A stretch of DNA of 64,000 nucleotides. Origin: Neisseria dentiae (GTDB taxonomy: Bacteria > Pseudomonadota > Gammaproteobacteria > Burkholderiales > Neisseriaceae). This document shows positions 8,104 through 17,383 of this stretch, piece by piece. Positions within the stretch are counted from its first letter, which is position 1; the number at the start of each line of letters is the position of its first letter. A model generated the notes under the pieces. The model did no database searches, was not told the origin of the DNA, and was given only the letters and a program-made list of their open reading frames with translations. The position numbers were made by a program, and so were the translations under genes. The DNA lies in contig NZ_JANIKQ010000013.1 of NCBI RefSeq assembly GCF_024580525.1, positions 20,422 to 84,421 of the forward strand, in the 5' to 3' direction.

Positions 8104-9393
8104 TTACCTTTGTTTTTGCCGAACGGCATGCAGTTTCTCCCATGCGGGCACGGAATCGGGTTTCATCAACGGCTTGCTGTCTATCACGCCTCCGGGCAGC
8201 AAGGCGGGAAACTGCGACTGCGCCCATTTGACTATGGTCATGGCAGGGCTGTTCATCAGCAGTCTGGCCGCAGGCGTGCGCCAAATGATTTGATCGGTAA
8301 TGCCGTTGGGGCGGTAGGCATTGTCGCCGAAACCGTCGCCGTTCAGGTCGAATGCGCTGTTGTCGCTCCAATAGTTGCCCCGCCCGCCTTCTGCCCAGTC
8401 GAGAAAACGGGTGCTCACATATTTCACTTGGTTTTGGTTGCCGATAAAGGCGTTGCCGGTTAATTTCGTGCCTTCGATGGCGGCGGTGAAATGAATGCCT
8501 ATGGCGCAGTTCTCAAAACGGTTGCCGGTGATGCGGTTATAGTTGGCGTTGTAAACAAACACGCATTTTTCGGCTTTATCGATTGCGTTGCCGTGTATTT
8601 CGGAATGATTGGCATAATTGAGCATCAGGCCTTGGTCGCGGCTGTTTAAAGCGATATTGCCGTTGATTTTCAAGCGATCGGAAAACATGATGGCATAGCC
8701 GATATTGTTGCCCACCGAAATATTGCCGCTCACTTCGCTGTCGTTGGTATACATATAATGAACGGCGTAGCGAAGTTTGGTGAAATAATTGTTTTTATAA
8801 ATATTTTTTGTACTGGTGTTGGAGAAGATGCCGTCCCGTCCTTCAGAAATACGGTTGCCGACAACCTGCGATCCGGGCGCGTTCCACACGGTAACGCCGT
8901 TGCCGCGTTCGTTAACGCGCAGTTTGGTGTCGCCGACAATGCGGTTGCCTCTGACCATAGCATCGGGCGCGCCGTGAATATAAACACCGACGGAGTTTTC
9001 CAAAATATCGTTATGCTCCACCAAGGCTTTTGCAGCGGTGTTTTCCAAATAAATTCCCGCATCCATCTGCGGCAGGCTCAAGCCGGAAAGGGTAACGGTG
9101 AGCTGCCGCAAAGTAACGTTCGGGGCGCGCACTTCGATAGTGCGCCCGTTGCGGCGGCCCTCGATAACGGCGGAACGGTCGGCGGGGCCTTCGATGGTAA
9201 GCGGTTTGTCTATCAGAATGTTGCCCGCATATCTGCCGCGCGCCAGCCGCAAAATATCACCGGGTTGCGCCCGTGCCGCAACCTGCTGCAAATCGCTGCC
9301 CGCAGCCACATCGATTATGGCGGCAGAGACCGTCTGAAAGGTGCAGCAGAATAAGCACAATAAGAAAAGGCGTATCGTATTATTCATTTTCAT
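8104..9393 (-). CDS. nosD: NosD: periplasmic beta-helix protein for N2O reductase maturation
   Basis: NosD is the periplasmic partner of NosFY and is required for CuZ assembly in N2O reductase. The 429-residue protein has a signal peptide ending near AAIIDVAAG. It is then built of repeated right-handed beta-helix turns with the N-x-I-x-G-N pattern (LVEHNDILENSVGVYIHG, GNRISEGRDGIFSNTSTKN, GNIALNSRDQGLMLNYA), a PbH1/CASH domain. The motif RGNYWSDNSAFDLNGDGFGD near the C-terminus is typical of NosD. It sits 59 bp after nosZ. ATG 9393 or 9387 may be used. Confidence 0.93.
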   Translation of the reverse strand: MKMNNTIRLFLLCLFCCTFQTVSAAIIDVAAGSDLQQVAARAQPGDILRLARGRYAGNILIDKPLTIEGPADRSAVIEGRRNGRTIEVRAPNVTLRQLTVTLSGLSLPQMDAGIYLENTAAKALVEHNDILENSVGVYIHGAPDAMVRGNRIVGDTKLRVNERGNGVTVWNAPGSQVVGNRISEGRDGIFSNTSTKNIYKNNYFTKLRYAVHYMYTNDSEVSGNISVGNNIGYAIMFSDRLKINGNIALNSRDQGLMLNYANHSEIHGNAIDKAEKCVFVYNANYNRITGNRFENCAIGIHFTAAIEGTKLTGNAFIGNQNQVKYVSTRFLDWAEGGRGNYWSDNSAFDLNGDGFGDNAYRPNGITDQIIWRTPAARLLMNSPAMTIVKWAQSQFPALLPGGVIDSKPLMKPDSVPAWEKLHAVRQKQR

Positions 9394-9452
9394 TCAATAT
9401 ATCGGAAAGCAGCAGGCGGTGCTTTCAGACGGCCTGCTGCTGTTGCACCGTT

Positions 9453-11411
9453 TTATGACTTCACAATCATCTGCCCCGACATTTCCATATGCAGCGCATG
9501 GCAGAACCATTGGCAATAATACCAATGCACGCCCGGTCGGTTGGCGGTGAAAGTAACCGATGCCGTGGCCTGCGGCGCCACTTCCATGGCAATGCCGTAT
9601 CCCTCCAGTGTAAAGCCGTGTGTTAAATCGTCGATGGTTTCGGTGTTGGTTACATAAACCGTTACTTCGTCGCCCAAATTCACTTCAAACTGGGGAACGC
9701 TGAATACCGGCGCAACGGCGGTCATATAAACACGCACTTTTTTACCTTCGCGAATCACTTTTGCAGCCTTTTCCAGCTCGACACCGTCTTTTTTGGCCTG
9801 CTCCAAAGCATCTTGCCACATCCATGGATCGTTACGGTCCCATGTGCGGCGCGGGTTGATTTTGGAAGCGGCCACCAAGAGCATATCGTGCGGTTCGGCA
9901 AAACTCGGGCCGTCGTGTACCAGTTTCATTTCGTCGCCGGAAATATCAATCAACTGGTCGTTTTCAGGTTTCAGCGGGCCAACGTTCAAGAAGCGGTCTT
10001 TTGAAAATTTATTTAATGAAACCAGCCATTTGCCGTCGGCCTCTTTGGTTTCGCCCATGGTTGTGTGATTGTGGCCGGGTTGGTAGTGGACATCCAGTTT
10101 TTGCACGATGGGGTCCACTTTTTCGCCTTTGTATGCCTGAATGGCTTTGGCAATATCCCATTTCACCATCTGGCTGTCGATAAACAGCGTTGTATAGGCA
10201 AAGCCGCGGCCGTCGAATGCGGTATGCAGCGGCCCCAAACCTAATTGCGGTTCGGCAACCACGACATCGCGCGGCTGGATTTTTCCGGCAAACAAATCAT
10301 CGAGTTTGCTGACATCCAACACGGTTACGGTGGGCGAGAGCTTGCCGTTGAGCATGATGTATTTACCGTCGGGCGAAGCATTACAGCCGTGGGGCGAATT
10401 GGGTACGGGAATATAGCGGGTATAGGCCGACTTGGCTTGGGCGCGGCCATCCAACACTTTCACACCGTTGATTTCTTTGAAATCACCTGCCTTGATGCCG
10501 TCTTCAATCGCTTTCAGGTTGAACACCACGCACCAGTCTTGTTCGTTGGCCGATGCGCCTTGAACATCAAGTGCGCGCTCAGAGTTGTAGCAGGTTGAAA
10601 AAGAATATTTGCCTTGATAGTCGGCATCGCCGTTGTCGAGGTTGCCGTCAACCATCACTTGCCAGGCAATCTGCATGGTTTCGCCGTCTACGGCGGTGTA
10701 AACCGACCACCAGGTTTTCGGGTCGTTTATTTTGCCTTCGCTTCCCACGGGAATAATATGCTCGCCGTTGGCAAACACATACCCTGTTTTCGGATAACGT
10801 TGCGGACGCAGGCCGTGAACGCCCGAAACATTGGGTATTTCCACAATTTTATCGGTTTTCATCACATCGCAGCGGATACGGCAAACACGGTTGTTGGCTT
10901 TATCGTTGGCGTAAATATAGCGGCCGTCATAGGTTTGGTCGGTAAACGACATATGCGGGTGGTGCAAATCGCCGTTGGGCAGGCAAGGCATATTGCTCCG
11001 TTTTAAAAACTCTTTGGTTTCAGGCGTGTTGTGTTCGTTTAAGATGCGCAAACTTTCATTGGTGCGTCCCCAGCCGGTAGCACTGTCCATATTGAACACG
11101 GGAATGCGCATCAGCTCGCGCATAGAAGGCAGCCCCAACACACGGATTTCCCCCGATTGTCCGCCCGAACTGAAGGCGTAGTATTGGTCTAACTCGCCGG
11201 GGCCGACGTAGTCTTTATGTTCGGCGGTGGCGGCAGATGAAGAAGCTGCTCCTGAAGCCGCACCACCTGCACCGCCTTTGCCGTTTTCAGAACAGCCGGC
11301 CAGCCCCAACAGACCCATACCGGCCAACCCGGCCCCGGAAGCGGCTGCCGTGCCGAGGAACGAGCGGCGGCTCAAACCGCCGGAGCTTAATTTTTTATCT
11401 TCTTCAGACAT
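9453..11411 (-). CDS. nosZ: Nitrous-oxide reductase (Tat-exported, clade I)
   Basis: NosZ reduces N2O to N2 in the periplasm, the last step of denitrification. The 652-residue protein has a Tat signal ([15 protein letters not shown]). It continues with a seven-bladed propeller carrying the histidines of the CuZ centre ([44 protein letters not shown]) and a C-terminal cupredoxin domain with the CuA motif [16 protein letters not shown]. All these elements are intact and the frame is open. A good ribosome site (GGAGA) precedes the start. The Tat leader and the nosR-Z-D-F-Y-L-X order are those of clade I. No separate FNR box is visible in the 66 bp before it, so it probably depends on the nosR promoter. 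Confidence 0.97.
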   Translation of the reverse strand: MSEEDKKLSSGGLSRRSFLGTAAASGAGLAGMGLLGLAGCSENGKGGAGGAASGAASSSAATAEHKDYVGPGELDQYYAFSSGGQSGEIRVLGLPSMRELMRIPVFNMDSATGWGRTNESLRILNEHNTPETKEFLKRSNMPCLPNGDLHHPHMSFTDQTYDGRYIYANDKANNRVCRIRCDVMKTDKIVEIPNVSGVHGLRPQRYPKTGYVFANGEHIIPVGSEGKINDPKTWWSVYTAVDGETMQIAWQVMVDGNLDNGDADYQGKYSFSTCYNSERALDVQGASANEQDWCVVFNLKAIEDGIKAGDFKEINGVKVLDGRAQAKSAYTRYIPVPNSPHGCNASPDGKYIMLNGKLSPTVTVLDVSKLDDLFAGKIQPRDVVVAEPQLGLGPLHTAFDGRGFAYTTLFIDSQMVKWDIAKAIQAYKGEKVDPIVQKLDVHYQPGHNHTTMGETKEADGKWLVSLNKFSKDRFLNVGPLKPENDQLIDISGDEMKLVHDGPSFAEPHDMLLVAASKINPRRTWDRNDPWMWQDALEQAKKDGVELEKAAKVIREGKKVRVYMTAVAPVFSVPQFEVNLGDEVTVYVTNTETIDDLTHGFTLEGYGIAMEVAPQATASVTFTANRPGVHWYYCQWFCHALHMEMSGQMIVKS

Positions 11412-11477
11412 GATACTCTCCTAATAAAATCCGGTATTGCGCCAAAAACGTTTTACCGTGTGGGAAAATGAATAAAA

Positions 11478-13796
11478 TCAATGCTCGCCGGTTCGGGAAG
11501 AGCCGGTTTTGCCGTGTTGCGGGATAAAGTGCACAACCTGTTCGGTTGCCGGTGTTGCATTTTGCCTTTCAAGTTCCGCTTTGGCCGCCGCCTGTTTCTG
11601 CTTTTTGCGGTTAACCTGCACCAAATGCGGGCAAAGGGTATTGTGGTGATAGAGCATTTGGCAGTTCAAACATTGGATACACTCGTTGGGATCGATATCG
11701 CCTTCGGGGTGTATGGCCTGCACGGGGCAGTCGTGGGCGCAACGCTGGCAGGGATTGCCACACATCGGGTAGCGGCGCAGCCAGTCAAACACACGCAGTC
11801 TGGCGGGAATGGCCAATGCCGCACCGAGCGGGCAGAGATAGCGGCAATAAAAACGTTCGATAAACAGCCCTGCCGCCAGTAATACAACGGCAAACAAAAC
11901 AAACCACCATTCGCGGACAAACTTTAAAATGACGGCAGTTTTAAAAGGCTCCACTTCGGAAAGTTTTTCGGCCAAGCCCAATTCGTAAAGCGAAACGCCG
12001 AACAAAACCATAAAAATCACATATTTCAATGCCGCCAACCGGGTGTGCATGCCGTGGGGTACGGCAATCTGCCTGATACCCGTTTTTTTCGCCGCACGGT
12101 TGAGCAGCTCCTGCAAAGCACCGAACGGGCAGAGCCAGCCGCAAAACGCCCCTCTGTTCCAAAACAAAATCGAAATCGCGGTGGCGCACCATAAAATAAA
12201 TACCAGCGGATCCATCAGGAAATATTCCCAACTGAAGCCCGTGCGCAACGCGGTAGTGAAGGTCAGCACATTCACAACCGATAACTGCGCCTGTGCATAC
12301 CAGCCGATATAAAACAGGCTGAAAGCGAGAAACACCAAGCGGAAGCGGTCATAAAAAACAGGGTATTTGGTGAGCGTGTCTTGAAAGAAAAATATGCCGA
12401 TTAATACCAAGAGCGAAAATGCAACTATGCCGATTTGCCAGCGTTTGCCACGCCAAACCTGCTTCCACAGGCCGTTTTGCACCTGATTTTCCGCGGCGGC
12501 ATCGGGCGCAGATTCATTCGGTGCGGCAGACGTTTCAACCGTGATTTCCACCGGTTCGGCTTTCGGGTCGTCTTCACTGTATGCAGCGGGCAGGTGATAG
12601 TTGAGGTCGGCGGTTACAAAAGCCTTGTCTTTCACATTCAGCACACGCTGAATCATCAGCTGTAAGCGCCACGGTTCGGCTGCATCAAACTCTATTCCTT
12701 CAGGCACGGTAAACAGCGACACCTCTTTGAATTTCGGTGCGTCTTGCGGTGCGAGTGCAATTAACCGCTCGTGGTTTTGATCGGTAAAGCGGAAGCTTGT
12801 TGCCCCCTGAATCACTTCGATACGGTCGAAAATGCCGCCGCGCACATAACCCGACCCCTTCCACGAATAATGACCTTCTCCTGCCACCATAACCGCCTGC
12901 TGACCGGGCTTGAGCGATTGTTTCAGACGGCTGTAACCCGGTTCGCCCAACAGGCTTTTACCGATAGAAGGCTGGCTGACTACTGCGGTATATAAATCGA
13001 TAAACGTATCTTCAGGTTTGCCCGGTTCGGGGTGTTTGGCCGCCTCGCCGCCGCTGTTGGCTTCAAAAGACTTATTGGCATCTCCAACCGTCATATGCAG
13101 ATGGCCAATAGCTTTTTGTGCCAACAGCTCAGTCCAGCTTTGAATGTCCTGCTTACTTTCGTTAATCTTGCGGCGAGGGCGGGTTTGTGCTGCTTTGCTT
13201 TGGCCGTCTGAATCGTTTCCGGTGTTAACTTGAGCTGTGCCGACTTTATATTGTTTGGCGATTGCATTAACCGAACGTTGCATACTGTCGTTAATCACCA
13301 TCAGTGTAACGGTGGCCCCACTGATAATATCGGCCGGCGCTTTACCCGGTTTGGGCGGGTTCTTAATGAAATTCAAACCGATATAGTGGCGGATAAAGGC
13401 ATCGACTTTGGCTTGCGGGATACCGATTAACACAATCGGCTCATGGTGTTCCACCAGTTTCACCCCCCGAATGGTGCCGTCGTTGGCAAGGCCCACCAGC
13501 ATATCGATAGGTTTGCTGGAATAACCGCGGGTGTTCACAATATCAGTAGTCAGATAAACAAAACCCAGTTGTTCATTTCCTTTATAGGCACGCGCAACCA
13601 TAGGCTTACCCTCCGGTTCGCCGATACGGTCGGCGCCGGGGAAAATTTCGGCAGGCGGGCTTTTAGATAGAAACTCGGGCAGACGTTCCGCACGGGCGAG
13701 CAGCGGTACGGTGATCAGAAGAAGCGGCAGAAGAACAAAAAGCGCGATGCCCGAACACAGGTGGTTGATTTTTTCTTTGAAGTGCAGGCCGGACAT
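11478..13796 (-). CDS. nosR: NosR: membrane flavo-iron-sulfur protein required for N2O reduction
   Basis: NosR supports nosZ expression and electron delivery to N2O reductase. The 772-residue protein has an N-terminal membrane segment, then a periplasmic FMN-binding domain with the flavinylation motif DIISGATVTLMVIND near residue 160. A central membrane region follows with two CxxxCP motifs (CGWLCPFGALQE and CRYLCPLGAALA). The C-terminal ferredoxin-type part (CGNPCQRCAHDCP and CIQCLNCQMLYHH) binds two [4Fe-4S] clusters. It is full length without frameshift. It heads the operon, 34 nt downstream of the start site predicted from its FNR promoter. Confidence 0.95.
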   Translation of the reverse strand: MSGLHFKEKINHLCSGIALFVLLPLLLITVPLLARAERLPEFLSKSPPAEIFPGADRIGEPEGKPMVARAYKGNEQLGFVYLTTDIVNTRGYSSKPIDMLVGLANDGTIRGVKLVEHHEPIVLIGIPQAKVDAFIRHYIGLNFIKNPPKPGKAPADIISGATVTLMVINDSMQRSVNAIAKQYKVGTAQVNTGNDSDGQSKAAQTRPRRKINESKQDIQSWTELLAQKAIGHLHMTVGDANKSFEANSGGEAAKHPEPGKPEDTFIDLYTAVVSQPSIGKSLLGEPGYSRLKQSLKPGQQAVMVAGEGHYSWKGSGYVRGGIFDRIEVIQGATSFRFTDQNHERLIALAPQDAPKFKEVSLFTVPEGIEFDAAEPWRLQLMIQRVLNVKDKAFVTADLNYHLPAAYSEDDPKAEPVEITVETSAAPNESAPDAAAENQVQNGLWKQVWRGKRWQIGIVAFSLLVLIGIFFFQDTLTKYPVFYDRFRLVFLAFSLFYIGWYAQAQLSVVNVLTFTTALRTGFSWEYFLMDPLVFILWCATAISILFWNRGAFCGWLCPFGALQELLNRAAKKTGIRQIAVPHGMHTRLAALKYVIFMVLFGVSLYELGLAEKLSEVEPFKTAVILKFVREWWFVLFAVVLLAAGLFIERFYCRYLCPLGAALAIPARLRVFDWLRRYPMCGNPCQRCAHDCPVQAIHPEGDIDPNECIQCLNCQMLYHHNTLCPHLVQVNRKKQKQAAAKAELERQNATPATEQVVHFIPQHGKTGSSRTGEH

Positions 13797-13837
13797 ATTT
13801 TTCTACCTAACAATAATATTCCAATAAATTGATGAAT

Positions 13838-13879
13838 ATTATATGAATCTAATAGACGGTAAAATTTGATATACATCAA
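13838..13879 (-). promoter_or_regulatory. FNR-activated class II promoter of nosR
   Basis: A perfect FNR box, TTGAT-ATAC-ATCAA, lies at 13866-13879 (centre 13872.5). On the minus strand the hexamer TATAAT occupies 13843-13838 (centre 13840.5). The 32-bp centre-to-centre distance is exactly that of FNR class II promoters (box at -41.5). The predicted start is near 13831, 34 nt before the nosR ATG. Confidence 0.88.
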
Positions 13880-13964
13880 CAGCAGCAGCAATTGCCAGCT
13901 TCGGCCGTCAAAATCAAAACGGCCTGAAACAGGCCGTCTGAAAAGGTGGAAAACGCAATAGATT

Positions 13965-14546
13965 TTAAATTAATTTAACCGTGCCGTGCATCAAACCGTA
14001 GTGTCCGGGGAAAGTGCAGTAAAACTCATACTGGCTGCCTTCGGCAAACTTACTCGGATCAACTGTAAACGTGGTTTCCTCACCGCCACCGATTAATTTA
14101 GAGTGGGCAATCACACGCGTATCACCGGGTTTCACAAAATCATTTGCAGCAGTTGCCCCTGCGCCGTCGCCCACCACACCCGATGCGTCTTCACTTTTGG
14201 AAATAACGAGATTGTGTCCCATGGCAGCGGCAGGCATTTTGCCGGTATGTTTCAATACAATCTTGAATTCTTTGCAAGATTTTTTGATTTCAAGCTCTTG
14301 CTTGTCGAACTTCATTTGGTCGTCCGAATTCACGACGGTTTCACACTCACCGGCTTCAGCAGGTGCAGCAGCACTTCCTGCCGAAGCCGGCGCGGCTTGT
14401 TCTGCCGGGGTGTTTTCGGTAGGCGCCTCAGAAGCGGCAGCGACAGGTGCTTCCGAAACGGCGGCAGGAGCAGCAGTTTCTTGTTGCCCGCCGCAGGCAC
14501 TTAATGATAAAGCGGCGGCAGAGATTAAAGCGAAATAGATTTTCAT
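13965..14546 (-). CDS. laz: Lipid-modified azurin (Laz, H.8-type)
   Basis: Laz is a blue copper protein anchored by lipid to the outer membrane that carries electrons to periplasmic reductases and peroxidase. The 193-residue protein has a lipoprotein signal with lipobox LSAC. An Ala/Pro/Glu-rich linker (about residues 22-65) replaces the classic AAEAP repeats with a looser version. An azurin domain follows. The type 1 copper ligands are visible: His in AAMGHNLVIS, and Cys, His and Met in YCTFPGHYGLMHG. An FNR-type promoter lies upstream, and an inverted DUS-like pair near 13920-13941 follows the gene. It sits directly upstream of the nos operon and downstream of a purine permease. Confidence 0.95.
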   Translation of the reverse strand: MKIYFALISAAALSLSACGGQQETAAPAAVSEAPVAAASEAPTENTPAEQAAPASAGSAAAPAEAGECETVVNSDDQMKFDKQELEIKKSCKEFKIVLKHTGKMPAAAMGHNLVISKSEDASGVVGDGAGATAANDFVKPGDTRVIAHSKLIGGGEETTFTVDPSKFAEGSQYEFYCTFPGHYGLMHGTVKLI

Positions 14547-14593
14547 GTGAACAACTCCGTATCGGATTCAAAGGATTATTAAAACATTCATTT

Positions 14594-14635
14594 ATTATCC
14601 ATTTTTTACTTGGGTTTAATTTTGATATAAATCAA
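14594..14635 (-). promoter_or_regulatory. FNR-activated class II promoter of laz
   Basis: The perfect FNR box TTGAT-ATAA-ATCAA lies at 14622-14635 (centre 14628.5). The -10 hexamer on the minus strand is GATAAT at 14599-14594 (centre 14596.5), again 32 bp away as in class II FNR promoters. The predicted start is near 14587, with a 40-nt leader and a GGAG ribosome site. Confidence 0.87.
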
Positions 14636-14657
14636 ATTTTAGTTTAGGGTATTTGCT

Positions 14658-16049
14658 TTAAATATCCAACTCATCGCTCAGATAAACCTTTTCGCCTTCG
14701 TCGCGCGGCATAATCAGGTTCATCAGCAGCGCCGCCGTGCCGCCCATGCAGATGGGGTTTTGGAACAGCTCTTTCACAGGCAGAAGGGCGAACACTTCAG
14801 GTTTGAAGCTCACGCCCAAACCCAAGCCGATAGAAGTGGCGGCAATCACGGCTTCGCGGCGGTTGATGCCGTTGGTCATGATGATGCGCACGCCGGCAAT
14901 GGCGATCAGGCCGAACATCAGCACCATCGCACCGCCGATAACCGGGCTGGGAATGGTGGTAAACGCGCGGCCCACCACGGGAAACAGCCCCAGCAGCACC
15001 AAAATGGCGGCGATATACTTGCCCACATGGCGCGAGGCCACGCCGGTCATCTGAATCACGCCGTTGTTTTGTGCGAACGTGGTCAAAGGCAGCGAACCTA
15101 GCGCGGTGGCAATCACCGACACCAAGCCGTCGGCGAACACGCCGCCGCGAAGGCGTTTTTGAAATTCTTCGCCTTCGTAATCTTCGCCGGACACCATCGC
15201 CGTGGCGGTTAAGTCGCCCACCGCTTCAAAAATGCTCAGCAGATATACCAAACCTGCCACCAGAAACGGAATGAATTGGAAGTCGAAACCGTATTTGAAC
15301 GGTACGGGCACGGTAACCAGCGGCAGGTTGTCCAACACCGAAAAATCCACCATACCCAAAAACAGCGCCACCACATAGCCCGCAATCATGCCCACGGCAA
15401 TGCCGCTCATGCGCAAGAGCGGGTTTTTCAGGCTGTTGAAAAACAGCACCACCGCCAACACAAAAGCCGCCAGCGCGATGTTTTGCCAAGCGCCGAACGT
15501 GCCGTTGCCCATGGCCGCATAGCCGCCGCCGAATTCGGTAATCGCCACGCTGATCAGGCTCAGGCCGATCATCATCACCACCACGCCGCTCACGGTGGGG
15601 GTGATCACTTTTTTCAAATAGGGCAGCAGCCATGCCGAACCGGCCACCAGAAATGCGCCCACAAACGCCACGCCGAGCAGGGCGGAGAGCATGGCGTGTT
15701 CGTCCAACCCCTGTTCTTTCATGCCCAAGCCCAGCGAAATCATCACGCCCACAAACGAAAAGTTGACCGACTGGATCGACAGCATGCCCGAACCCACCGG
15801 CCCGAAGCGGTTAACCTGCAAATAAGTGCCGATGCCCGAGGCCACCATCGCCATCGACACCAGATAGGCCGTCATTTCCGGCGGCAGTTTCAGCGCACCA
15901 CCCACAATCAGCGCGGGGGTAATCATCGGCACGAAAATTGCCAAAAGGTGGGTGATTGCGCTTAAAAGCGCGTTGGGGAAGGGCGGTTTGTCTTCGAGGC
16001 GGTAAACCAAATCGGGCGCATCGCCCTTGCGGGAGAGGGGGGCTGCCAT
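14658..16049 (-). CDS. NCS2-family purine (xanthine/urate) permease
   Basis: This 463-residue protein belongs to the nucleobase:cation symporter-2 family, which imports xanthine, urate or uracil with H+ across the inner membrane. It has about 12-14 hydrophobic segments and the family signature QNNGVIQMTGVASRHVG near residue 310. The motif SIFEAVGDLTATAMVSGED precedes it and fits the purine (XanP/UacT) branch better than the uracil branch. The ATG at 16049 (MAAPLSRKGDAPDLVYRLED) has a good ribosome site (AAGGA) and the family's short cytoplasmic N-terminus. The exact substrate cannot be fixed from the sequence alone. Confidence 0.88.
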   Translation of the reverse strand: MAAPLSRKGDAPDLVYRLEDKPPFPNALLSAITHLLAIFVPMITPALIVGGALKLPPEMTAYLVSMAMVASGIGTYLQVNRFGPVGSGMLSIQSVNFSFVGVMISLGLGMKEQGLDEHAMLSALLGVAFVGAFLVAGSAWLLPYLKKVITPTVSGVVVMMIGLSLISVAITEFGGGYAAMGNGTFGAWQNIALAAFVLAVVLFFNSLKNPLLRMSGIAVGMIAGYVVALFLGMVDFSVLDNLPLVTVPVPFKYGFDFQFIPFLVAGLVYLLSIFEAVGDLTATAMVSGEDYEGEEFQKRLRGGVFADGLVSVIATALGSLPLTTFAQNNGVIQMTGVASRHVGKYIAAILVLLGLFPVVGRAFTTIPSPVIGGAMVLMFGLIAIAGVRIIMTNGINRREAVIAATSIGLGLGVSFKPEVFALLPVKELFQNPICMGGTAALLMNLIMPRDEGEKVYLSDELDI

Positions 16050-16300
16050 CGTAAATTCCTTATATGTAACCGAACGATAAAATTTGTAAGCGCGGATTGT
16101 AAACAATTCGAGCGTTAACTTCAATTTCAAAGCGGCAGGTTCGGTTTGGAAAACCGCGCCTTTCAGCATAACCGCATAAAAACAGGCCGTCTGAAAAGCC
16201 GCCGAAACGTTTTCAGACGGCCTCAAAAACCTTTGCAAACCTTTGCAGGGCGCGTGTAATCAGCATTTCCCATCTATTTCAAAGTAGGCTACAATCGGCC

Positions 16301-16456
16301 TGAAGTGGATTCACACACTTCCGCTACGGCGTTGCCGCGCCTCAGCTCAAAGAGAACGATTTTGTAAGCCGCTGAAGCGGCAACAGAATCGGTTCCGTAC
16401 TATCTGTACTGTCTGCGGCTTGCTGCCTTGTATCGAAAATGTGTGAATCCACTATA
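16301..16456. repeat. Correia repeat element (CREE/NEMIS) upstream of dapA
   Basis: This 156-bp miniature element has terminal inverted repeats related to TATAGTGGATTCACACA (15 of 17 positions matching at the left end, intact at 16440-16456 at the right). Its core is the well-known Correia sequence, including AGCTCAAAGAGAACGATT and GAATCGGTTCCGTACTA. It ends 34 bp before the dapA ATG. The right terminus contributes TATACT (16453-16458), with TTGTAT (16428-16433) 19 bp upstream. This resembles the outward promoters known for Correia elements, so it may drive dapA-bamC. Confidence 0.9.
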
Positions 16457-16490
16457 CTTTACCGAACGTTCGAGAAATAAAGGTTTTACC

Positions 16491-17366
16491 ATGTTAAAAG
16501 GCAGTTTGGTTGCCCTGATCACACCCATGAATGCAGACGGCAGCGTTAATTACGGCGAACTTCGCACCTTGATCGACTGGCACATCGAAAACGGCACCGA
16601 CGGCATCGTGGCCGTAGGCACCACCGGCGAGAGCGCCACCCTGCCGGCAGAGGAGCATCTGGCGGTGGTGGAGGCCACCGTCAAACACGTTAACAAGCGC
16701 GTGCCCGTGATTGCCGGCACCGGCGCCAACAGCACCGAAGAAGCCATCGAGCTTTCCAAAGCCGCCGAGCGTTTGGGCGCCGACTACACCCTGTCGGTGG
16801 TTCCCTACTACAACAAACCCTCGCAGGAAGGCATTTACCGCCATTTCAAAGCCATCGCCGAGGCTACCGCCATCCCCATGATTATCTATAACGTGCCCGG
16901 CCGCACCGTGGTGGATATGAACAACGAAACCATTCTGCGCCTGGCCGAAATCCCCAATATCGTCGGTGTGAAAGAAGCCAGCGGCGACATCGCCCGCGAA
17001 ACCGACCTGATCAACCGCGCACCCGAAGGCTTCGCCGTTTATTCCGGCGACGACCCCACCGGCATGGCGTTTATGCTCTGCGGCGGCGACGGCGTGATTT
17101 CGGTGGCCGCTAACGTTGCCCCCAAACTGTTTGCCGATATGTGCCGCGAAGCCATCGCCGGCAATATTCCCGCTGCACGCGAGCTGAACAAAAAGCTCAT
17201 TCCCGTGTATGACGTGATGTTTTGCGAACCCAGCCCCGCCGCCCCCAAATGGGCGCTTGCCCAACTGGGTCTGTGCCAACCCCATGTGCGCCTGCCGATT
17301 ATTGAACTTTCTTCAGACGGCCAAGACAAAGTACGCAGCGCGCTGAAAAGCGCCCAACTGATTTAA
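16491..17366 (+). CDS. dapA: 4-hydroxy-tetrahydrodipicolinate synthase
   Basis: DapA condenses pyruvate with aspartate semialdehyde, the first committed step to lysine and meso-diaminopimelate for peptidoglycan. The 291-residue protein has the TIM-barrel motifs [14 protein letters not shown] near residue 43, the catalytic Tyr in [10 protein letters not shown] near 133 and the Schiff-base Lys in VGVKEASGD near 161. The start at 16491 follows an AAAGG ribosome site; in-frame codons further upstream lie in the Correia element. It is followed after 17 bp by bamC, the same gene pair as in E. coli (dapA-nlpB). Confidence 0.96.
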   Translation: MLKGSLVALITPMNADGSVNYGELRTLIDWHIENGTDGIVAVGTTGESATLPAEEHLAVVEATVKHVNKRVPVIAGTGANSTEEAIELSKAAERLGADYTLSVVPYYNKPSQEGIYRHFKAIAEATAIPMIIYNVPGRTVVDMNNETILRLAEIPNIVGVKEASGDIARETDLINRAPEGFAVYSGDDPTGMAFMLCGGDGVISVAANVAPKLFADMCREAIAGNIPAARELNKKLIPVYDVMFCEPSPAAPKWALAQLGLCQPHVRLPIIELSSDGQDKVRSALKSAQLI

Positions 17367-17383
17367 CCGGAGGAATCCCGCTA

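Noticed and set aside
16494..17285. Long open frame antisense to dapA
   Set aside because: It mirrors the codon bias of dapA, has Gly/His/Val-rich low-quality sequence and no ribosome site.
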